64,000 nucleotides of DNA from Verrucomicrobiota bacterium (GTDB lineage Bacteria > Verrucomicrobiota > Verrucomicrobiia > Limisphaerales > J093): contig VHCO01000011.1 of NCBI GenBank assembly GCA_016871715.1, positions 1 to 64,000 on the forward strand, written 5' to 3'. The notes under the pieces are model-generated. The model saw only the letters and a program-made list of their open reading frames with translations, was not told where the DNA came from and searched no databases. Positions 1 through 9,284 of the stretch are shown in pieces (the first letter of the stretch is position 1; each line of letters opens with the position of its first letter). Both the position numbers and the translations under genes were made by a program.

Positions 1-40
1 ACCGTGGGACGCCCCCCGCTCTGTGTTACGTAAAGGCGGC

Positions 41-69
41 TTGTGTGAATAAGTACTCGACGTTATAGT
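41..69 (+). promoter_or_regulatory. Candidate sigma-70 type promoter for the cytochrome gene
   Basis: TTGTGT and TATAGT are separated by exactly 17 bases, 33 bases upstream of the ATG at 102. The -10 box matches the consensus at five of six positions, but the -35 box at only three. The spacer contains AATAAGTACTCGAC, which resembles the recurrent A-rich/TTGACA motif seen elsewhere in the window. This is a prediction from spacing only. Confidence 0.3.
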
Positions 70-101
70 CCATCCGCATTGTTGTTTTTGCTCGAGGTCG
101 T

Positions 102-2963
102 ATGGCCAGCTCTGCAAACCCAGCCGCACTCCCTGCCGCCTCGCGCCCGACGAAGAAGTATCAACGCGCCATCGGGCCGCGCTTGAGGGTGTTGCTGCTG
201 GCGGTGTTCGGGCTGGTGGCCGTCTTAGGGGCCAACTCGGTCTACCTGCTGAGCATCACCTTCCTCGAATGGTCTCGCGGGTTGTCCTACCAGAACTATT
301 TCTATCAGCTCATGTTTCTGGGGCATCTCGGCCTCGGGGTGCTGGTGGCGGTCCCCTTCCTGGTGTTCTGCGTCCTGCACCTGCGCAACGCCTGGAACCG
401 CCCTAACCGCCGCGCCGTTCTTGCCGGGTACGCCCTCCTGATCTCGACGCTGGTCTTGCTCGGCACAGGCTTGGCGCTGCTGCGGCTCGGCCGCTTCGAG
501 CTCAAAGATCCCGATCTGCGTTCGCTCGCGTATTGGGGACACGTGCTGGCGCCGGTCGCGGTGGTTTGGCTCTACGTGCTCCACCGGTTGGCGGGGCCGC
601 GGATCCGTTGGCGGGTGGGCCTGGGCTGGGCGGGCGGCGTGGCGCTTGGGGTGGCCGCGATGGTGGGCCTCCACACCACCGATCCGCGCAAGTGGAACGT
701 GGTCGGGCCGCCGGAGGGTGAGCGCTACTTCCACCCTTCGCGGGCCCGCACCGCGACCGGGAACTTCATCCCGGCGAAGACGTTGACGATGGACAGCTAC
801 TGTCAAGAGTGCCACTCCGATGCCTATGACGGCTGGTTCCATAGCGCACACCACTTCAGCTCGTTCAACAATCAGCCCTACTTGTTCAGCATAAGGGAAA
901 CGCGCGCCGTGGCGCTTGCGCGCGATGGCGACGTCAAGGCCGCCCGTTGGTGCGCGGGGTGCCACGATCCCGTGCCCTTCTTCAGCGGCGCCTTCGACGA
1001 CCCCCAGTTCGATCTCGAACGACATCCGACCGCCCACGCGGGCATTACCTGCACGTCGTGTCACTCGATCGTGAATGTGAACAGTCCGATCGGGAACGGC
1101 GACTACACCATCGAAGAGCCCACCCATTACCCCTTCGTCTTCAGCACGAACCGCTTCCTGGCCTACCTCAACCGGCAGCTCGTCAAGGCCAAACCGGAGT
1201 TCCACAAGCAGACCTTCCTCAAACCCCTCCACCGCACCGCCGAGTTCTGCTCGGTGTGCCATAAGGTCAGCATCCCCCGGGAGTTGAACCACTACAAAGA
1301 GTGGCTGCGCGGCCAAAACAGCTACGATTCCTTCCTGCTCAGCGGCGTATCGGGGCACGGCGCCCGCAGCTTCTATTACCCAGATCAAGCAAAACCGAAC
1401 TGCGCCGACTGCCACATGCCCCTGCAGCCCTCCCAGGATTTCGGCGCGAAGTTCTTCGACCCAGCCCACCGCGTCCTCAGCATCCATGATCACCTGTTCC
1501 CGGCGGCCAATACCGGGATCGCTCACCTCCGCGGCGAACCGGACATCGTCCGGCGGCACGAGGAGTTCCTCAAGGACTCGCTGCGCGTCGACCTGTTCGG
1601 CCTCAAAGAGGGCGGTACCGTCGATAGCCCGCTCACGGCGCCTTTGCGCCCCGAGGTGCCCGCCCTCGAACCAGGGCAAACCTACCTGGTCGAGGTCGTC
1701 GTCCGCACCCTCAAGCTCGGCCACCAGTACACCCAAGGCACTGCGGACTCGAACGAAACCTGGCTTGACGTCCAAGCCCGCAGCGAGACCCGCGTCCTCG
1801 GGCGCAGCGGCGGGTTGGGGCCGCACCGCGAGGTGGATCCGTGGGCGCACTTCCTTAACGTGTACATGCTCGATAAGGACGGATACCGCATCGACCGGCG
1901 CAACCCCCAGGACATCTTCACCCCGCTCTACAATCGCCAAATCAACCCCGGCGCCGCTCAGGTCGTCCATTACCGCCTCGACGTGCCCCTCGACCAGACC
2001 GAGCCGTTGACCCTGACGATCCAGCTCCGGTACCGCAAGTTCGACACGGTCTACCTCAACTACATCCACGATGCCGGCTACCGGCGCGGCGCGCCCCTGA
2101 CGGTCACCAACGACCTGCCCATCACCACGATCGCCACGGACCAAATCACCTTCCCCATCGCCGGACATCCCGCGCTTCACCTCGCCCAAACCGACTCCCC
2201 CATCCCAACCTGGCAGCGTTGGAACGACTACGGCATCGGCCTGTTGCTCGAGGGCGACAAGGGCAGTGAGAAGGGCGAACTCATCCAAGCCGAACACGCC
2301 TTCGCCCAGGTCGAGCGGCTTGGCCGCTGGGACGGTCCCGTGAACCTGGCTCGCGTCTACCTCAAAGAAGGCCGCCTCGACGACGCCGTCCAGGCCCTCG
2401 GGCGCGCCGCCCGCGCGGCGCCTCCGGCCCCCTGGTGGCTCGTCGCTTGGTTCACAGGCCTGGTCAATAAACAGAATGGCTACTTGGATGAAGCCATCGC
2501 CCAGTTCCGCAGCATCCTCGAAGACCGTGACCCAGCGCTCGCGGCGCGCAAGTTTGACTTCAGTCGCGACTACGAGGTCCGCATCGAGCTGGGGCAAACC
2601 TTGTTCGAGCGGGCGAAGCTCGAACGCGGCGACCCTGCCCGCCAAGCCGAGTTCATCGAGGCTGCCGTGCGGGAGTTCGACCGTGTGCTAGCCGAGGACC
2701 CGGAGAATCTCGCGGCCCACTACAACCTCGCCCTGCTGCATCGGCAACTGGGCCAAGACTTCCAGGCCGCCGAACACCAGCGCCTCCATGAAAAGTACCG
2801 GCCCGACGATCATGCCCGCGACCGCGCCATCAACCTCGAGCGCCGGCGCAACCCCGCCGCCGATCACGCCGCGCAAGCCATCGTGATCTACCCCCTGCAT
2901 CGACCCGGCGCCCCAGGGTTGACGGACCAGCCCACCAAAGTGACCATGACCGAACTCCGATGA
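102..2963 (+). CDS. Cytochrome b / pentaheme cytochrome c / TPR fusion protein
   Basis: This membrane redox protein of 953 aa probably moves electrons between the quinone pool and an outside partner; that role is inferred. The N-terminal 190 residues hold about four transmembrane helices with histidines at about 75, 93, 147 and 161. The spacing (two His per helix, 14-18 apart) suits a heme-b four-helix domain. Five CxxCH heme c motifs follow: CQECH (234), CAGCH (284), CTSCH (317), CSVCH (383) and CADCH (434). A beta-rich middle and a C-terminal TPR region (about 720-930) complete it. The stop overlaps the next start by 4 bases (ATGA), so the two genes are translationally coupled. I know no common name for this architecture. 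Confidence 0.85.
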   Translation: MASSANPAALPAASRPTKKYQRAIGPRLRVLLLAVFGLVAVLGANSVYLLSITFLEWSRGLSYQNYFYQLMFLGHLGLGVLVAVPFLVFCVLHLRNAWNRPNRRAVLAGYALLISTLVLLGTGLALLRLGRFELKDPDLRSLAYWGHVLAPVAVVWLYVLHRLAGPRIRWRVGLGWAGGVALGVAAMVGLHTTDPRKWNVVGPPEGERYFHPSRARTATGNFIPAKTLTMDSYCQECHSDAYDGWFHSAHHFSSFNNQPYLFSIRETRAVALARDGDVKAARWCAGCHDPVPFFSGAFDDPQFDLERHPTAHAGITCTSCHSIVNVNSPIGNGDYTIEEPTHYPFVFSTNRFLAYLNRQLVKAKPEFHKQTFLKPLHRTAEFCSVCHKVSIPRELNHYKEWLRGQNSYDSFLLSGVSGHGARSFYYPDQAKPNCADCHMPLQPSQDFGAKFFDPAHRVLSIHDHLFPAANTGIAHLRGEPDIVRRHEEFLKDSLRVDLFGLKEGGTVDSPLTAPLRPEVPALEPGQTYLVEVVVRTLKLGHQYTQGTADSNETWLDVQARSETRVLGRSGGLGPHREVDPWAHFLNVYMLDKDGYRIDRRNPQDIFTPLYNRQINPGAAQVVHYRLDVPLDQTEPLTLTIQLRYRKFDTVYLNYIHDAGYRRGAPLTVTNDLPITTIATDQITFPIAGHPALHLAQTDSPIPTWQRWNDYGIGLLLEGDKGSEKGELIQAEHAFAQVERLGRWDGPVNLARVYLKEGRLDDAVQALGRAARAAPPAPWWLVAWFTGLVNKQNGYLDEAIAQFRSILEDRDPALAARKFDFSRDYEVRIELGQTLFERAKLERGDPARQAEFIEAAVREFDRVLAEDPENLAAHYNLALLHRQLGQDFQAAEHQRLHEKYRPDDHARDRAINLERRRNPAADHAAQAIVIYPLHRPGAPGLTDQPTKVTMTELR

Positions 2964-4864
2964 GCGATCCACAAAGACCGCCGCCACCGCTCGACCCACC
3001 CCAGGCCGAACGCACCGACGCCACGCCCGGCGACGAGGAGGTCGCCCACTACGATGATGCCGTCATCGGCACGGCCTTCCGCTGGTCACTGGTGGTGCTG
3101 GCCATCGTCGTCGCCGGTGGCGCCGGGGCGTTCTTCTGGCTCCAACGCAAGCCGCCGGCGCGCGCCCCCCAACTCACCCAACTCAGCGCGCCCCAGCCGC
3201 CGCCCTCCTTGATCCACGAGATTCCGGTGACCCGCTTCACCGACATCACCGCCTCGGCAGGCATTGCTTTCACCCACGTCAACGGTGCCTACGGCGACAA
3301 GCTGCTCCCGGAGACGATGGGCGGCGGGGTGGCCTTTTTCGATTTCGACAACGACGGCGACCCAGACCTCCTGCTGATCAACTCGACCTTCTGGCCTGGG
3401 CATGCCCCCGCAGACAAACCACTTCCCACCATGGCCCTCTACCGCAATGACGGCACCGGCCAATTCACAGACGTGACCGCCGAATCCGGTCTGGATGTCA
3501 CCCTGTACGGCCAGGGTTGTGCCGTGGGAGATTACGACAACGACTCCTGGGTGGACGTGTTCATCACGGGCGTGGGCGGTAACCGCCTCTTCCGCAACCT
3601 CGGCACCGGCCGGTTCGAAGACGTCACCCTCTCCGCTGGGGTGGGCGGGTCCGGCCAGGAATGGAGCACCAGTTGTGCCTTCTTCGATTACGATCGGGAC
3701 GGCCGGCTGGATCTGTTCGTCTGCAACTACGTGCAATGGTCCAAGGAAATCGACTACGAAGTGGGCTATAAACTCGTCGGCATCGGCCGCGCCTACGGCC
3801 AACCGCGGGATTTCCCGGGCACCTTCCCATTCCTCTACCACAACGACGGCAACGGCCGCTTCACCGACGTCTCGAAATGGGCCGGCGTCCAGATCAAAAG
3901 CCCCGTGACCGGCGTGCCCGCCGCCAAATCCCTCGGGTTGGCGCCCGCCGACCTGGACAACGACGGCTGGCTGGACGTGGTGGTCGCCAACGACACGGTC
4001 CAAAACTACGTCTTCCACAACAACCGCGACGGCACCTTCCGGGAGATCGGCGCCCTCGCGGGGATCGCGTTCGATTCGTATGGCCAGACCCGCGGAGCGA
4101 TGGGCATCGACGTCGCCCGCTTCCGCAACGACGATGCCATCGGCATCGCCATCGGTAATTTCGCCAACGAAATGACCGCCCTCTACGTCTCCCAAACCAA
4201 ACCCCTCACCTTCGCCGACGAGGCCATCACCGAAGGCATCGGCCCCGCCAGCCGCCTCCTCCTCAAGTTCGGCATCTTCTTCTTCGACTACGATCTGGAC
4301 GGCCGGCTCGATGTCCTCACCGCCAACGGACACCTCGAAACCGAGATCAGCAAAGTGCAGCAAAGTCAAACTTACGCCCAACCGGCTCAACTCTTCTGGA
4401 ACGCCGGCGGCAGCAAAGGCCCCAGCTTCATCTCTGTACCCCCCGCCAAATGCGGCCCCGACCTTTTCCAGCCCATCGTCGGCCGCGGCTCCGCCTTCGC
4501 CGACCTCGACGGCGACGGCGATCTGGATGTTATCCTCGCCCAGATTGGCGGCCCGCCCTTGCTCCTGCGCAACGACCAGAAACTCGGCCATCATTGGCTC
4601 CGCCTCAAACTCGTCGGCGCCACCGCCAATCGCGACGCCATCGGCGCTGAAGTCCGAATCCGCCTCGCTAGCCGCCTCTACTCGCGCACCGTCATGCCCA
4701 CCCGCGGTTACCTCTCCCAGTCCGAACTGCCCGTCACCTTCGGCCTCGGCAACCACACCCGCGTCGACGGCCTCGAAATCCGATGGCCCGGCGGCAAAAC
4801 CCAAGTCCTAGACCCGCGACACCTGAAAATCGACGCCCTCCACGTTATCACCCAAGAACGCTAA
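2960..4864 (+). CDS. Membrane-anchored FG-GAP/VCBS repeat protein with ASPIC/UnbV domain (CRTAC1-like)
   Basis: The protein has 634 aa: a proline-rich cytoplasmic tail, one transmembrane helix (about 41-61, LVVLAIVVAGGAGAFFW), then a beta-propeller on the outside. Calcium-loop repeats are plain: DFDNDGDPD, DYDNDSWVD, DYDRDGRLD, DLDNDGWLD, DYDLDGRLD and DLDGDGDLD. The last 80 residues form the ASPIC/UnbV module, with GAEVRIRL and EIRWPGGKTQ. The family is common in Planctomycetes and Verrucomicrobia, but its biochemical role is not settled. Four-base overlap with the upstream multiheme cytochrome gene suggests the two products work together. Confidence 0.85.
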   Translation: MSDPQRPPPPLDPPQAERTDATPGDEEVAHYDDAVIGTAFRWSLVVLAIVVAGGAGAFFWLQRKPPARAPQLTQLSAPQPPPSLIHEIPVTRFTDITASAGIAFTHVNGAYGDKLLPETMGGGVAFFDFDNDGDPDLLLINSTFWPGHAPADKPLPTMALYRNDGTGQFTDVTAESGLDVTLYGQGCAVGDYDNDSWVDVFITGVGGNRLFRNLGTGRFEDVTLSAGVGGSGQEWSTSCAFFDYDRDGRLDLFVCNYVQWSKEIDYEVGYKLVGIGRAYGQPRDFPGTFPFLYHNDGNGRFTDVSKWAGVQIKSPVTGVPAAKSLGLAPADLDNDGWLDVVVANDTVQNYVFHNNRDGTFREIGALAGIAFDSYGQTRGAMGIDVARFRNDDAIGIAIGNFANEMTALYVSQTKPLTFADEAITEGIGPASRLLLKFGIFFFDYDLDGRLDVLTANGHLETEISKVQQSQTYAQPAQLFWNAGGSKGPSFISVPPAKCGPDLFQPIVGRGSAFADLDGDGDLDVILAQIGGPPLLLRNDQKLGHHWLRLKLVGATANRDAIGAEVRIRLASRLYSRTVMPTRGYLSQSELPVTFGLGNHTRVDGLEIRWPGGKTQVLDPRHLKIDALHVITQER

Positions 4865-4911
4865 GCCAAGCGCCTCCTCGACCCATCCTCCCGCTCGTCA
4901 GGCCCGCAAGC

Positions 4912-5706
4912 TCAGACGCCCACCGCCGCAGGCCGAGGCTCCCGGCTCGTACGGCCGCTCGGCCAAGCGGCACCGGCCGGTTCCGGGAAGATGAATGTGG
5001 CGCCCAGAACGCGCTGCCCGCGCCGAATCACGCCCACCCGGCAATGCACCGGTTCTCCAGCAGGCTGGCTCTGCCATTCAGGGATGGGGACCGTCTGCGG
5101 TTCATGCGTCTGCAGCGCCACCCGCAACGCCTCGCGCAGCGAGTCCGCCGATTGCGGACAAAGTTGGAACACACTCGTCCCCACCAGCTTCCCCGCCGCA
5201 CCCCCCACCCGTGGCCGATTGGCAAACTGAATCACCCCAGTACAGTCCACGCTCACCACCAAGTCCGGTAGGTTGTCCACCAGCGATTGCCAGCGCGCCT
5301 CCGATTCCCGCAGGCCCTTCTCCGCCTGCTGAATGCGGACAATCGACTGCACCCGCGCAATGAACTCAGGCATCTGGATGGGCCGAGTGATGTAATCGTC
5401 CGCCCCAGCCTCGAGGCCTTTGGTCCGATCCTCCGACGCCGTCACCAACGCCGAAATCAAAACGACAAACGTCCCCAGTAACGCAGGGTGCGATTTCAAC
5501 TGCTTGCAGATCTCCAACCCGTCACTGTCGGGTAACACCACGTCCAGCAGGATCACGTCCGGGTGCTTCTCTAGCGCCAATGCCCAACATCGTTCCCCGC
5601 TGGTCGCCTCCCACACCTCGTAACCGTGTGACCGCAGCAGAAAGGAGAAAACCGTCAAGACCTGTGTGTTGTCGTCGACGACCAAAATGCCAGGTTGCTT
5701 AGGCAT
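4912..5706 (-). CDS. Response regulator with C-terminal PAS domain
   Basis: The 264-aa protein starts with a receiver domain: acidic pair DD (11-12), phospho-acceptor D55 in LLDVVLPDSDG, and switch Ser in VLISAL. A PAS domain follows at about 137-235 (ESEARWQSLVDNLPDLVVSVD). No histidine kinase, DNA-binding or GGDEF output domain is present, so it probably signals through protein contacts. The lysine that is nearly invariant in receivers (KP motif) is arginine here (YITRPIQ), which may alter phosphorylation-induced switching. It converges on the CRTAC1-like gene with a 47-bp gap, and no partner kinase is encoded nearby. Confidence 0.85.
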   Translation of the reverse strand: MPKQPGILVVDDNTQVLTVFSFLLRSHGYEVWEATSGERCWALALEKHPDVILLDVVLPDSDGLEICKQLKSHPALLGTFVVLISALVTASEDRTKGLEAGADDYITRPIQMPEFIARVQSIVRIQQAEKGLRESEARWQSLVDNLPDLVVSVDCTGVIQFANRPRVGGAAGKLVGTSVFQLCPQSADSLREALRVALQTHEPQTVPIPEWQSQPAGEPVHCRVGVIRRGQRVLGATFIFPEPAGAAWPSGRTSREPRPAAVGV

Positions 5707-6032
5707 GCTACGCCCTTCATTGCTTTCGAAACCGTGGCCTCTCTATGCCAGAGCCGCCCAACTTCTGCAACAAGAATCCCCGACACACGAATCCCCCGAC
5801 GCCGGACTCGGGTCCTTTCGGCCACCGCTACGGTCCGACTCGCCTCCAGTGACCTCAGCGCGATCCTCCCTGCCGACTCGGCCCTGGTTTCCGCCACCCG
5901 AAACCTCTCCGTCACCCTGATCACGGCCCGTAGCCAGACCGTCACCCCTCACCCGTAGCGGCGGAGGATGGGCGCCGCCGCCGTCATTTCCGCTCAACGG
6001 GCTCGGGGATGGGGCGGGAGGGGAGGAGGATC

Positions 6033-6056
6033 AGCGGCGAACGCCGGTTCGCCGCT
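6033..6056. repeat. Perfect 10-bp inverted repeat (hairpin)
   Basis: AGCGGCGAAC and GTTCGCCGCT are exact reverse complements separated by the tetranucleotide GCCG. There is no T-tract, so it is not a classical terminator. It has the form of a REP-like palindromic unit or a protein binding site. I found no second copy in this window. Confidence 0.6.
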
Positions 6057-6170
6057 ACGTTCGAGGTTGGTCACCTGCGACCGCAACGCCGTAGCGGACC
6101 GATCCCGGCCAACTGCTCCCGCTGCGCTGAGGACAGGGCACGCACCGGTCCCCAAGGGTCGCGCTTGATA

Positions 6171-6188
6171 TTGGCACGGTACTGGCTC
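6171..6188 (+). promoter_or_regulatory. Candidate sigma-54 (-24/-12) promoter
   Basis: TTGGCACGGTACTGGCTC has the TGGCAC half exactly and the required GG-N10-GC spacing, about 60 bp before the ATG of the beta-propeller gene. The -12 half is imperfect (TGGCT instead of TTGCA). A long 5' leader of about 50 bases would result. Confidence 0.3.
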
Positions 6189-6247
6189 GTGTAGTAGGTC
6201 GGAATGCGGTTTGACCGGAGAGGCACTGCGGGCGACTTTAAGGCCAA

Positions 6248-7828
6248 ATGAAGACCTGGCTGAGGATACCGAATGAACTTAAGTGCTTGCATGCGCGACT
6301 GTTGCGCATCGAGGTGGCCTGGTTGACCGGCTTGCTCGCCGGTTGGTCGGTCTGTTCCGCTGAGGATTGGCCACAGTTCCGCGGCCCCCGTACCGACGGC
6401 ACCAGCACTGAGCGAATCGCTACCGAATGGCCCGCGGCTGGGCCCCCAGTTCTCTGGCGCGTCTCCCTCACCGATGGTTTCGGCGGATTCGCCGTCAGCG
6501 GCGGCCGCGCCTTCACGCTGATTAAGCGTGACGTGAGCGGTCAGGCGCGTGAGGTCTGCCTTGCACTGGACGCCGACTCGGGCGCTGAACTCTGGGCGCG
6601 ACCCGTCGGCACCGCCAGTTACACCTCGGGTGCCAGTGGCCCAGGCGCAGGCAGCGACGGCCCGCGCTCGACCCCAACCGTGCGCGATGGACGAGTCTTC
6701 TTGGTGGCTTCACGCCTCGAGGTCTACAGCCTCCGCGCCGAGGACGGCGCCGTGGTTTGGACCAGAAACCTCCAAAGCCTTTACAGCGGCAGACTGCCCG
6801 ATTGGCAAAGCGCTGCCTCGCCGCTGATCGTCGGGGATTTGCTCCTGATGAACTGCGGCAGCTCGAACAACAGCATCGTCGCCCTGCGCACCGGCGACGG
6901 GAGCCTGGCCTGGCGCAGCCAGGCTGAATCGGCTACCTACGCGACCCCGGTCCTCGCCACCCTGCATGGCCGACAGCAGGTCATCTTCTCCACCACCAGA
7001 AATCTGCTGGCGCTGGCGCCCGAGGACGGCCGGCTCCTTTGGCGCTACGGTTTCGGCTCGGTGTGGAGCGCCGCCACACCGGTTGTCGCTGAGGATCTAG
7101 ACCTGGTGTTCTCGACCGTCGGCTATGGCGTGGGCGCCATGGCGGTGAAGGTGAGCGAGTCCGGAAACGCCCTGGTGGCCAGTCCCGTCTATACCAGCGC
7201 GAAACGTAGCCTGGAAAGCCACTGGATGACGCCCGTCTACCGACAAGGCCACCTCTACGGCATGTTCGGTCACGCTGACTACAACCGCGCACCTTTGCGT
7301 TGTGTCGACCCGGTCACCGGCACCGTGAAGTGGTCCGTCGACGATTTCGGCCAGGGCGCACTGCTTCTGCTGGGCGACAAGTTGTTGGTGCTCACTGAGA
7401 ACGGCGATCTTTCGACCGTCGAAGCCACCCCGGCAGCTTATCGCCCAGTGAGCCGCTTCAAAGCCCTGAGCGGCAAGTGCTGGAACGCGCCCGCCATCAG
7501 TCACGGCCGCATCTACGCCCGTAGCACCCGCCAGGCTGTCGCCTTCGATGTCGCCTTGCCGCCCCCGCCCCCGCTGCGCCTGCAAGCGCCGGTGTTGCGT
7601 CCGGACCGCGTCCTCGAGCTGGCGGTGGCCAGTGCCGACGGTCAACCGATCGCCGCCGAGCGCCTATCCGGCATCCAAGTGCGCACCAGCCCGGACTTGG
7701 CTTCGCCTTTGTCGCAATGGAGCCAACTCACTAGCCCACTGGTCTGGGACCAAGGCGTTCTGCGCCTCGATCAACCGCTTACTCAGGAGCGACCGCAAGG
7801 GTTTTATCGAGTGATCGAACAACCGTAA
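6248..7828 (+). CDS. Secreted PQQ-like (BamB-type) beta-propeller protein
   Basis: This 526-aa exported protein has an N-terminal signal region (hydrophobic stretch about 22-38, ending CSAED). The signature [14 protein letters not shown] follows, then repeated propeller blades such as GELWARP-like and [10 protein letters not shown] segments (about 40-420). A C-terminal beta module of about 100 aa ends in GFYRVIEQP, a tail style I associate with exported verrucomicrobial proteins. No catalytic residues for a PQQ dehydrogenase are evident, so a scaffold or binding role is more likely. The prepilin gene follows after 10 bp, suggesting co-transcription. Confidence 0.85.
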   Translation: MKTWLRIPNELKCLHARLLRIEVAWLTGLLAGWSVCSAEDWPQFRGPRTDGTSTERIATEWPAAGPPVLWRVSLTDGFGGFAVSGGRAFTLIKRDVSGQAREVCLALDADSGAELWARPVGTASYTSGASGPGAGSDGPRSTPTVRDGRVFLVASRLEVYSLRAEDGAVVWTRNLQSLYSGRLPDWQSAASPLIVGDLLLMNCGSSNNSIVALRTGDGSLAWRSQAESATYATPVLATLHGRQQVIFSTTRNLLALAPEDGRLLWRYGFGSVWSAATPVVAEDLDLVFSTVGYGVGAMAVKVSESGNALVASPVYTSAKRSLESHWMTPVYRQGHLYGMFGHADYNRAPLRCVDPVTGTVKWSVDDFGQGALLLLGDKLLVLTENGDLSTVEATPAAYRPVSRFKALSGKCWNAPAISHGRIYARSTRQAVAFDVALPPPPPLRLQAPVLRPDRVLELAVASADGQPIAAERLSGIQVRTSPDLASPLSQWSQLTSPLVWDQGVLRLDQPLTQERPQGFYRVIEQP

Positions 7829-7838
7829 CGCGCCAGAC

Positions 7839-8612
7839 ATGAGAACACCCGCACGCAGGCCTGCCGAGAACCGTTCGACCTTAGCCTTCACCCTAATCGA
7901 GTTGCTGGTCGTCATTGCCATCATCGCGATCCTGGCGGGTCTGTTGCTGCCGGCGCTGGCGGGGGCCAAAGAGCGGGCCCGGCGGACCCACTGCCAAAGC
8001 CAGCTCCGTCAATTCGCGCTCGCCACGCATCTCTACGCTAACGACTTCGCGCAAAAACTGCCCCGCGGCGATACCGATTTCCCCACCGACCCGGAATCGC
8101 CCGCCGAGGATATCCCGGTCGTTTCCTCGAACACCCGCAACGCACTGTTGACGTACACGGGAACGCACAAGGTCTTCGAGTGCCCGAGCCTCGGCAAACC
8201 CTTTGGCCAACCCGACGGTTGGTACGAACGGGAATACGGCTATGTGCTCGGCTACAATTACTTGGGTGGACACACGGGCACGCCTTGGCCCCCGCTGCCC
8301 GGCTACACTAACCAATGGACCTCGCCCCAAAACCTCGAGGCCCCACCGACCCTCGTCCTTCTGACCGACCCTAACAACTGGTCGCCAGGCTACGGCAAGT
8401 CGTTGGCCCCGCACGGCAAGTCCGGTCCGATCATGAAGGCGGGTGACTTCGCCAACGAAGACGCTCGGGGCGCCACCTCGAAAGATCTGGGGGCCGTAGG
8501 GGGCAATGTGGCCCTGCTCGATGGCTCTGTTGCATGGAAACCGATCCAGCAGATGCTCGTCTACCGCGGCAGCATCAAGTGGGACGAGGCCGGTTGCCAG
8601 TCGGCCTGGTAA
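7839..8612 (+). CDS. Type II secretion/pseudopilin-like protein (DUF1559-like)
   Basis: The 257-aa protein begins with a short basic leader and the prepilin signature [20 protein letters not shown]. Cleavage and N-methylation are expected just before the F of FTLIE, and the Glu at +5 is present. The globular part carries LLDGSVAWK near the C terminus, similar to the H-x9-DG type motif of the many pseudopilins of Planctomycetes and Verrucomicrobia. It lies 10 bp after the propeller gene and about 1.8 kb before the secretion ATPase, so it may be a substrate or minor subunit of that machine. Confidence 0.85.
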   Translation: MRTPARRPAENRSTLAFTLIELLVVIAIIAILAGLLLPALAGAKERARRTHCQSQLRQFALATHLYANDFAQKLPRGDTDFPTDPESPAEDIPVVSSNTRNALLTYTGTHKVFECPSLGKPFGQPDGWYEREYGYVLGYNYLGGHTGTPWPPLPGYTNQWTSPQNLEAPPTLVLLTDPNNWSPGYGKSLAPHGKSGPIMKAGDFANEDARGATSKDLGAVGGNVALLDGSVAWKPIQQMLVYRGSIKWDEAGCQSAW

Positions 8613-8817
8613 ACTCCGCCGAACGCCACCGTCGCTTTCGCTTCGGTTTCCCCTGGTCCTGGTCGGGGATCGCACGTCAACGCCAAAGCCACGACGACGG
8701 CGACGCGGATCCACGGGCAACGGGCAACGGGCACGCGGGCACGGGGATCGAACCCGACGCCCGAGGCAAACCGTCTCAGCCCGAGCGTCATACAGGCCCT
8801 CAGGTTCTACGTCATCC

Positions 8818-8840
8818 TGCCAGGCAAAAAGACGTTGACA
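8818..8840 (+). repeat. 23-bp TTGACA motif, copy 1
   Basis: TGCCAGG followed by AAAAAGACGTTGACA. It shares TGnCA, AAAAG and TTGACA at fixed spacing with copies at 9124, 47771, 47910, 50057 and 50141. There is no matching -10 box 16-18 bases downstream. Confidence 0.6.
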
Positions 8841-9123
8841 CCATTCCTATCAGGCCGTTCGCCCCACCCACCTTAAACGGGAGTGTGGGAAACTGGGAAG
8901 GAAGCCGCTGGTGTCGAGTGGGGTACGGGCTAACCAGGCACGTCTGTTCTTCAGGTTCCCCTACGAACCCTCCACCAGGCTTTCCGCGTGTGAACGAAGC
9001 TGCGGTCGGACCGCCGTTCCTTCTTCGTCGCCTTCGTTCGCCTCTCATGTGGCCGCGTCAAGAGGCATTGACAACTCTGTCGTTGACAAGCCTCTCTGCA
9101 CGCACCGCGGGCGGTATTGTATT

Positions 9124-9146
9124 TGCCAGGTCAAAAGAAGTTGACA
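9124..9146 (+). repeat. 23-bp TTGACA motif, copy 2
   Basis: TGCCAGGT followed by CAAAAGAAGTTGACA, 306 bp after copy 1 in the same orientation. It is about 140 bp upstream of the reductase gene. No convincing -10 box follows. Confidence 0.6.
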
Positions 9147-9284
9147 CTGAGGGGGAGCCGACCGAAACGAGGGAGAGAGCGAGAGGAGAGGACGATTCGG
9201 CCGTTGACGCAACGGTTTTTGGGGAGACAATGGATAGCTTAATGATGTTGTTTAAATCGACTGCTGTTGCCCCAATGCTTTGCT

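Larger units (their letters stand above)
5707..6247. other. Intergenic region without a convincing gene
   Basis: These 541 bp separate two diverging genes. Short ORFs occur in several frames, but none has a recognisable motif or ribosome binding site. The region holds one perfect hairpin (6033-6056) and a possible sigma-54 promoter (6171-6188). Confidence 0.5.
8613..9284. other. Intergenic region with paired TTGACA-type motifs, no gene supported
   Basis: No ORF in these 672 bp shows family motifs. The 252-aa ORF starting inside the prepilin gene is low-complexity and not supported. The region holds two copies of the 23-bp motif (8818 and 9124). A third short stretch, GTCGTTGACAAGC near 9080, shows only the TTGACA part. 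Confidence 0.5.

Noticed and set aside
225-2645. Very long antisense ORF (806 aa) opposite the cytochrome gene; similar ones at 3086, 14760, 23105, 24902, 37776 and 41223
   Set aside because: High GC makes antisense frames open. None shows protein motifs, while the opposite strands carry clear domains.
5695-5958. 87-aa ORF with Ser/Thr-rich Ig-like appearance
   Set aside because: No signal, no start context and overlaps the response regulator start; probably composition.
8700-8790. GATCGAACCCG, resembling an antisense tRNA T-loop
   Set aside because: No acceptor, D or anticodon stems can be paired around it on either strand.
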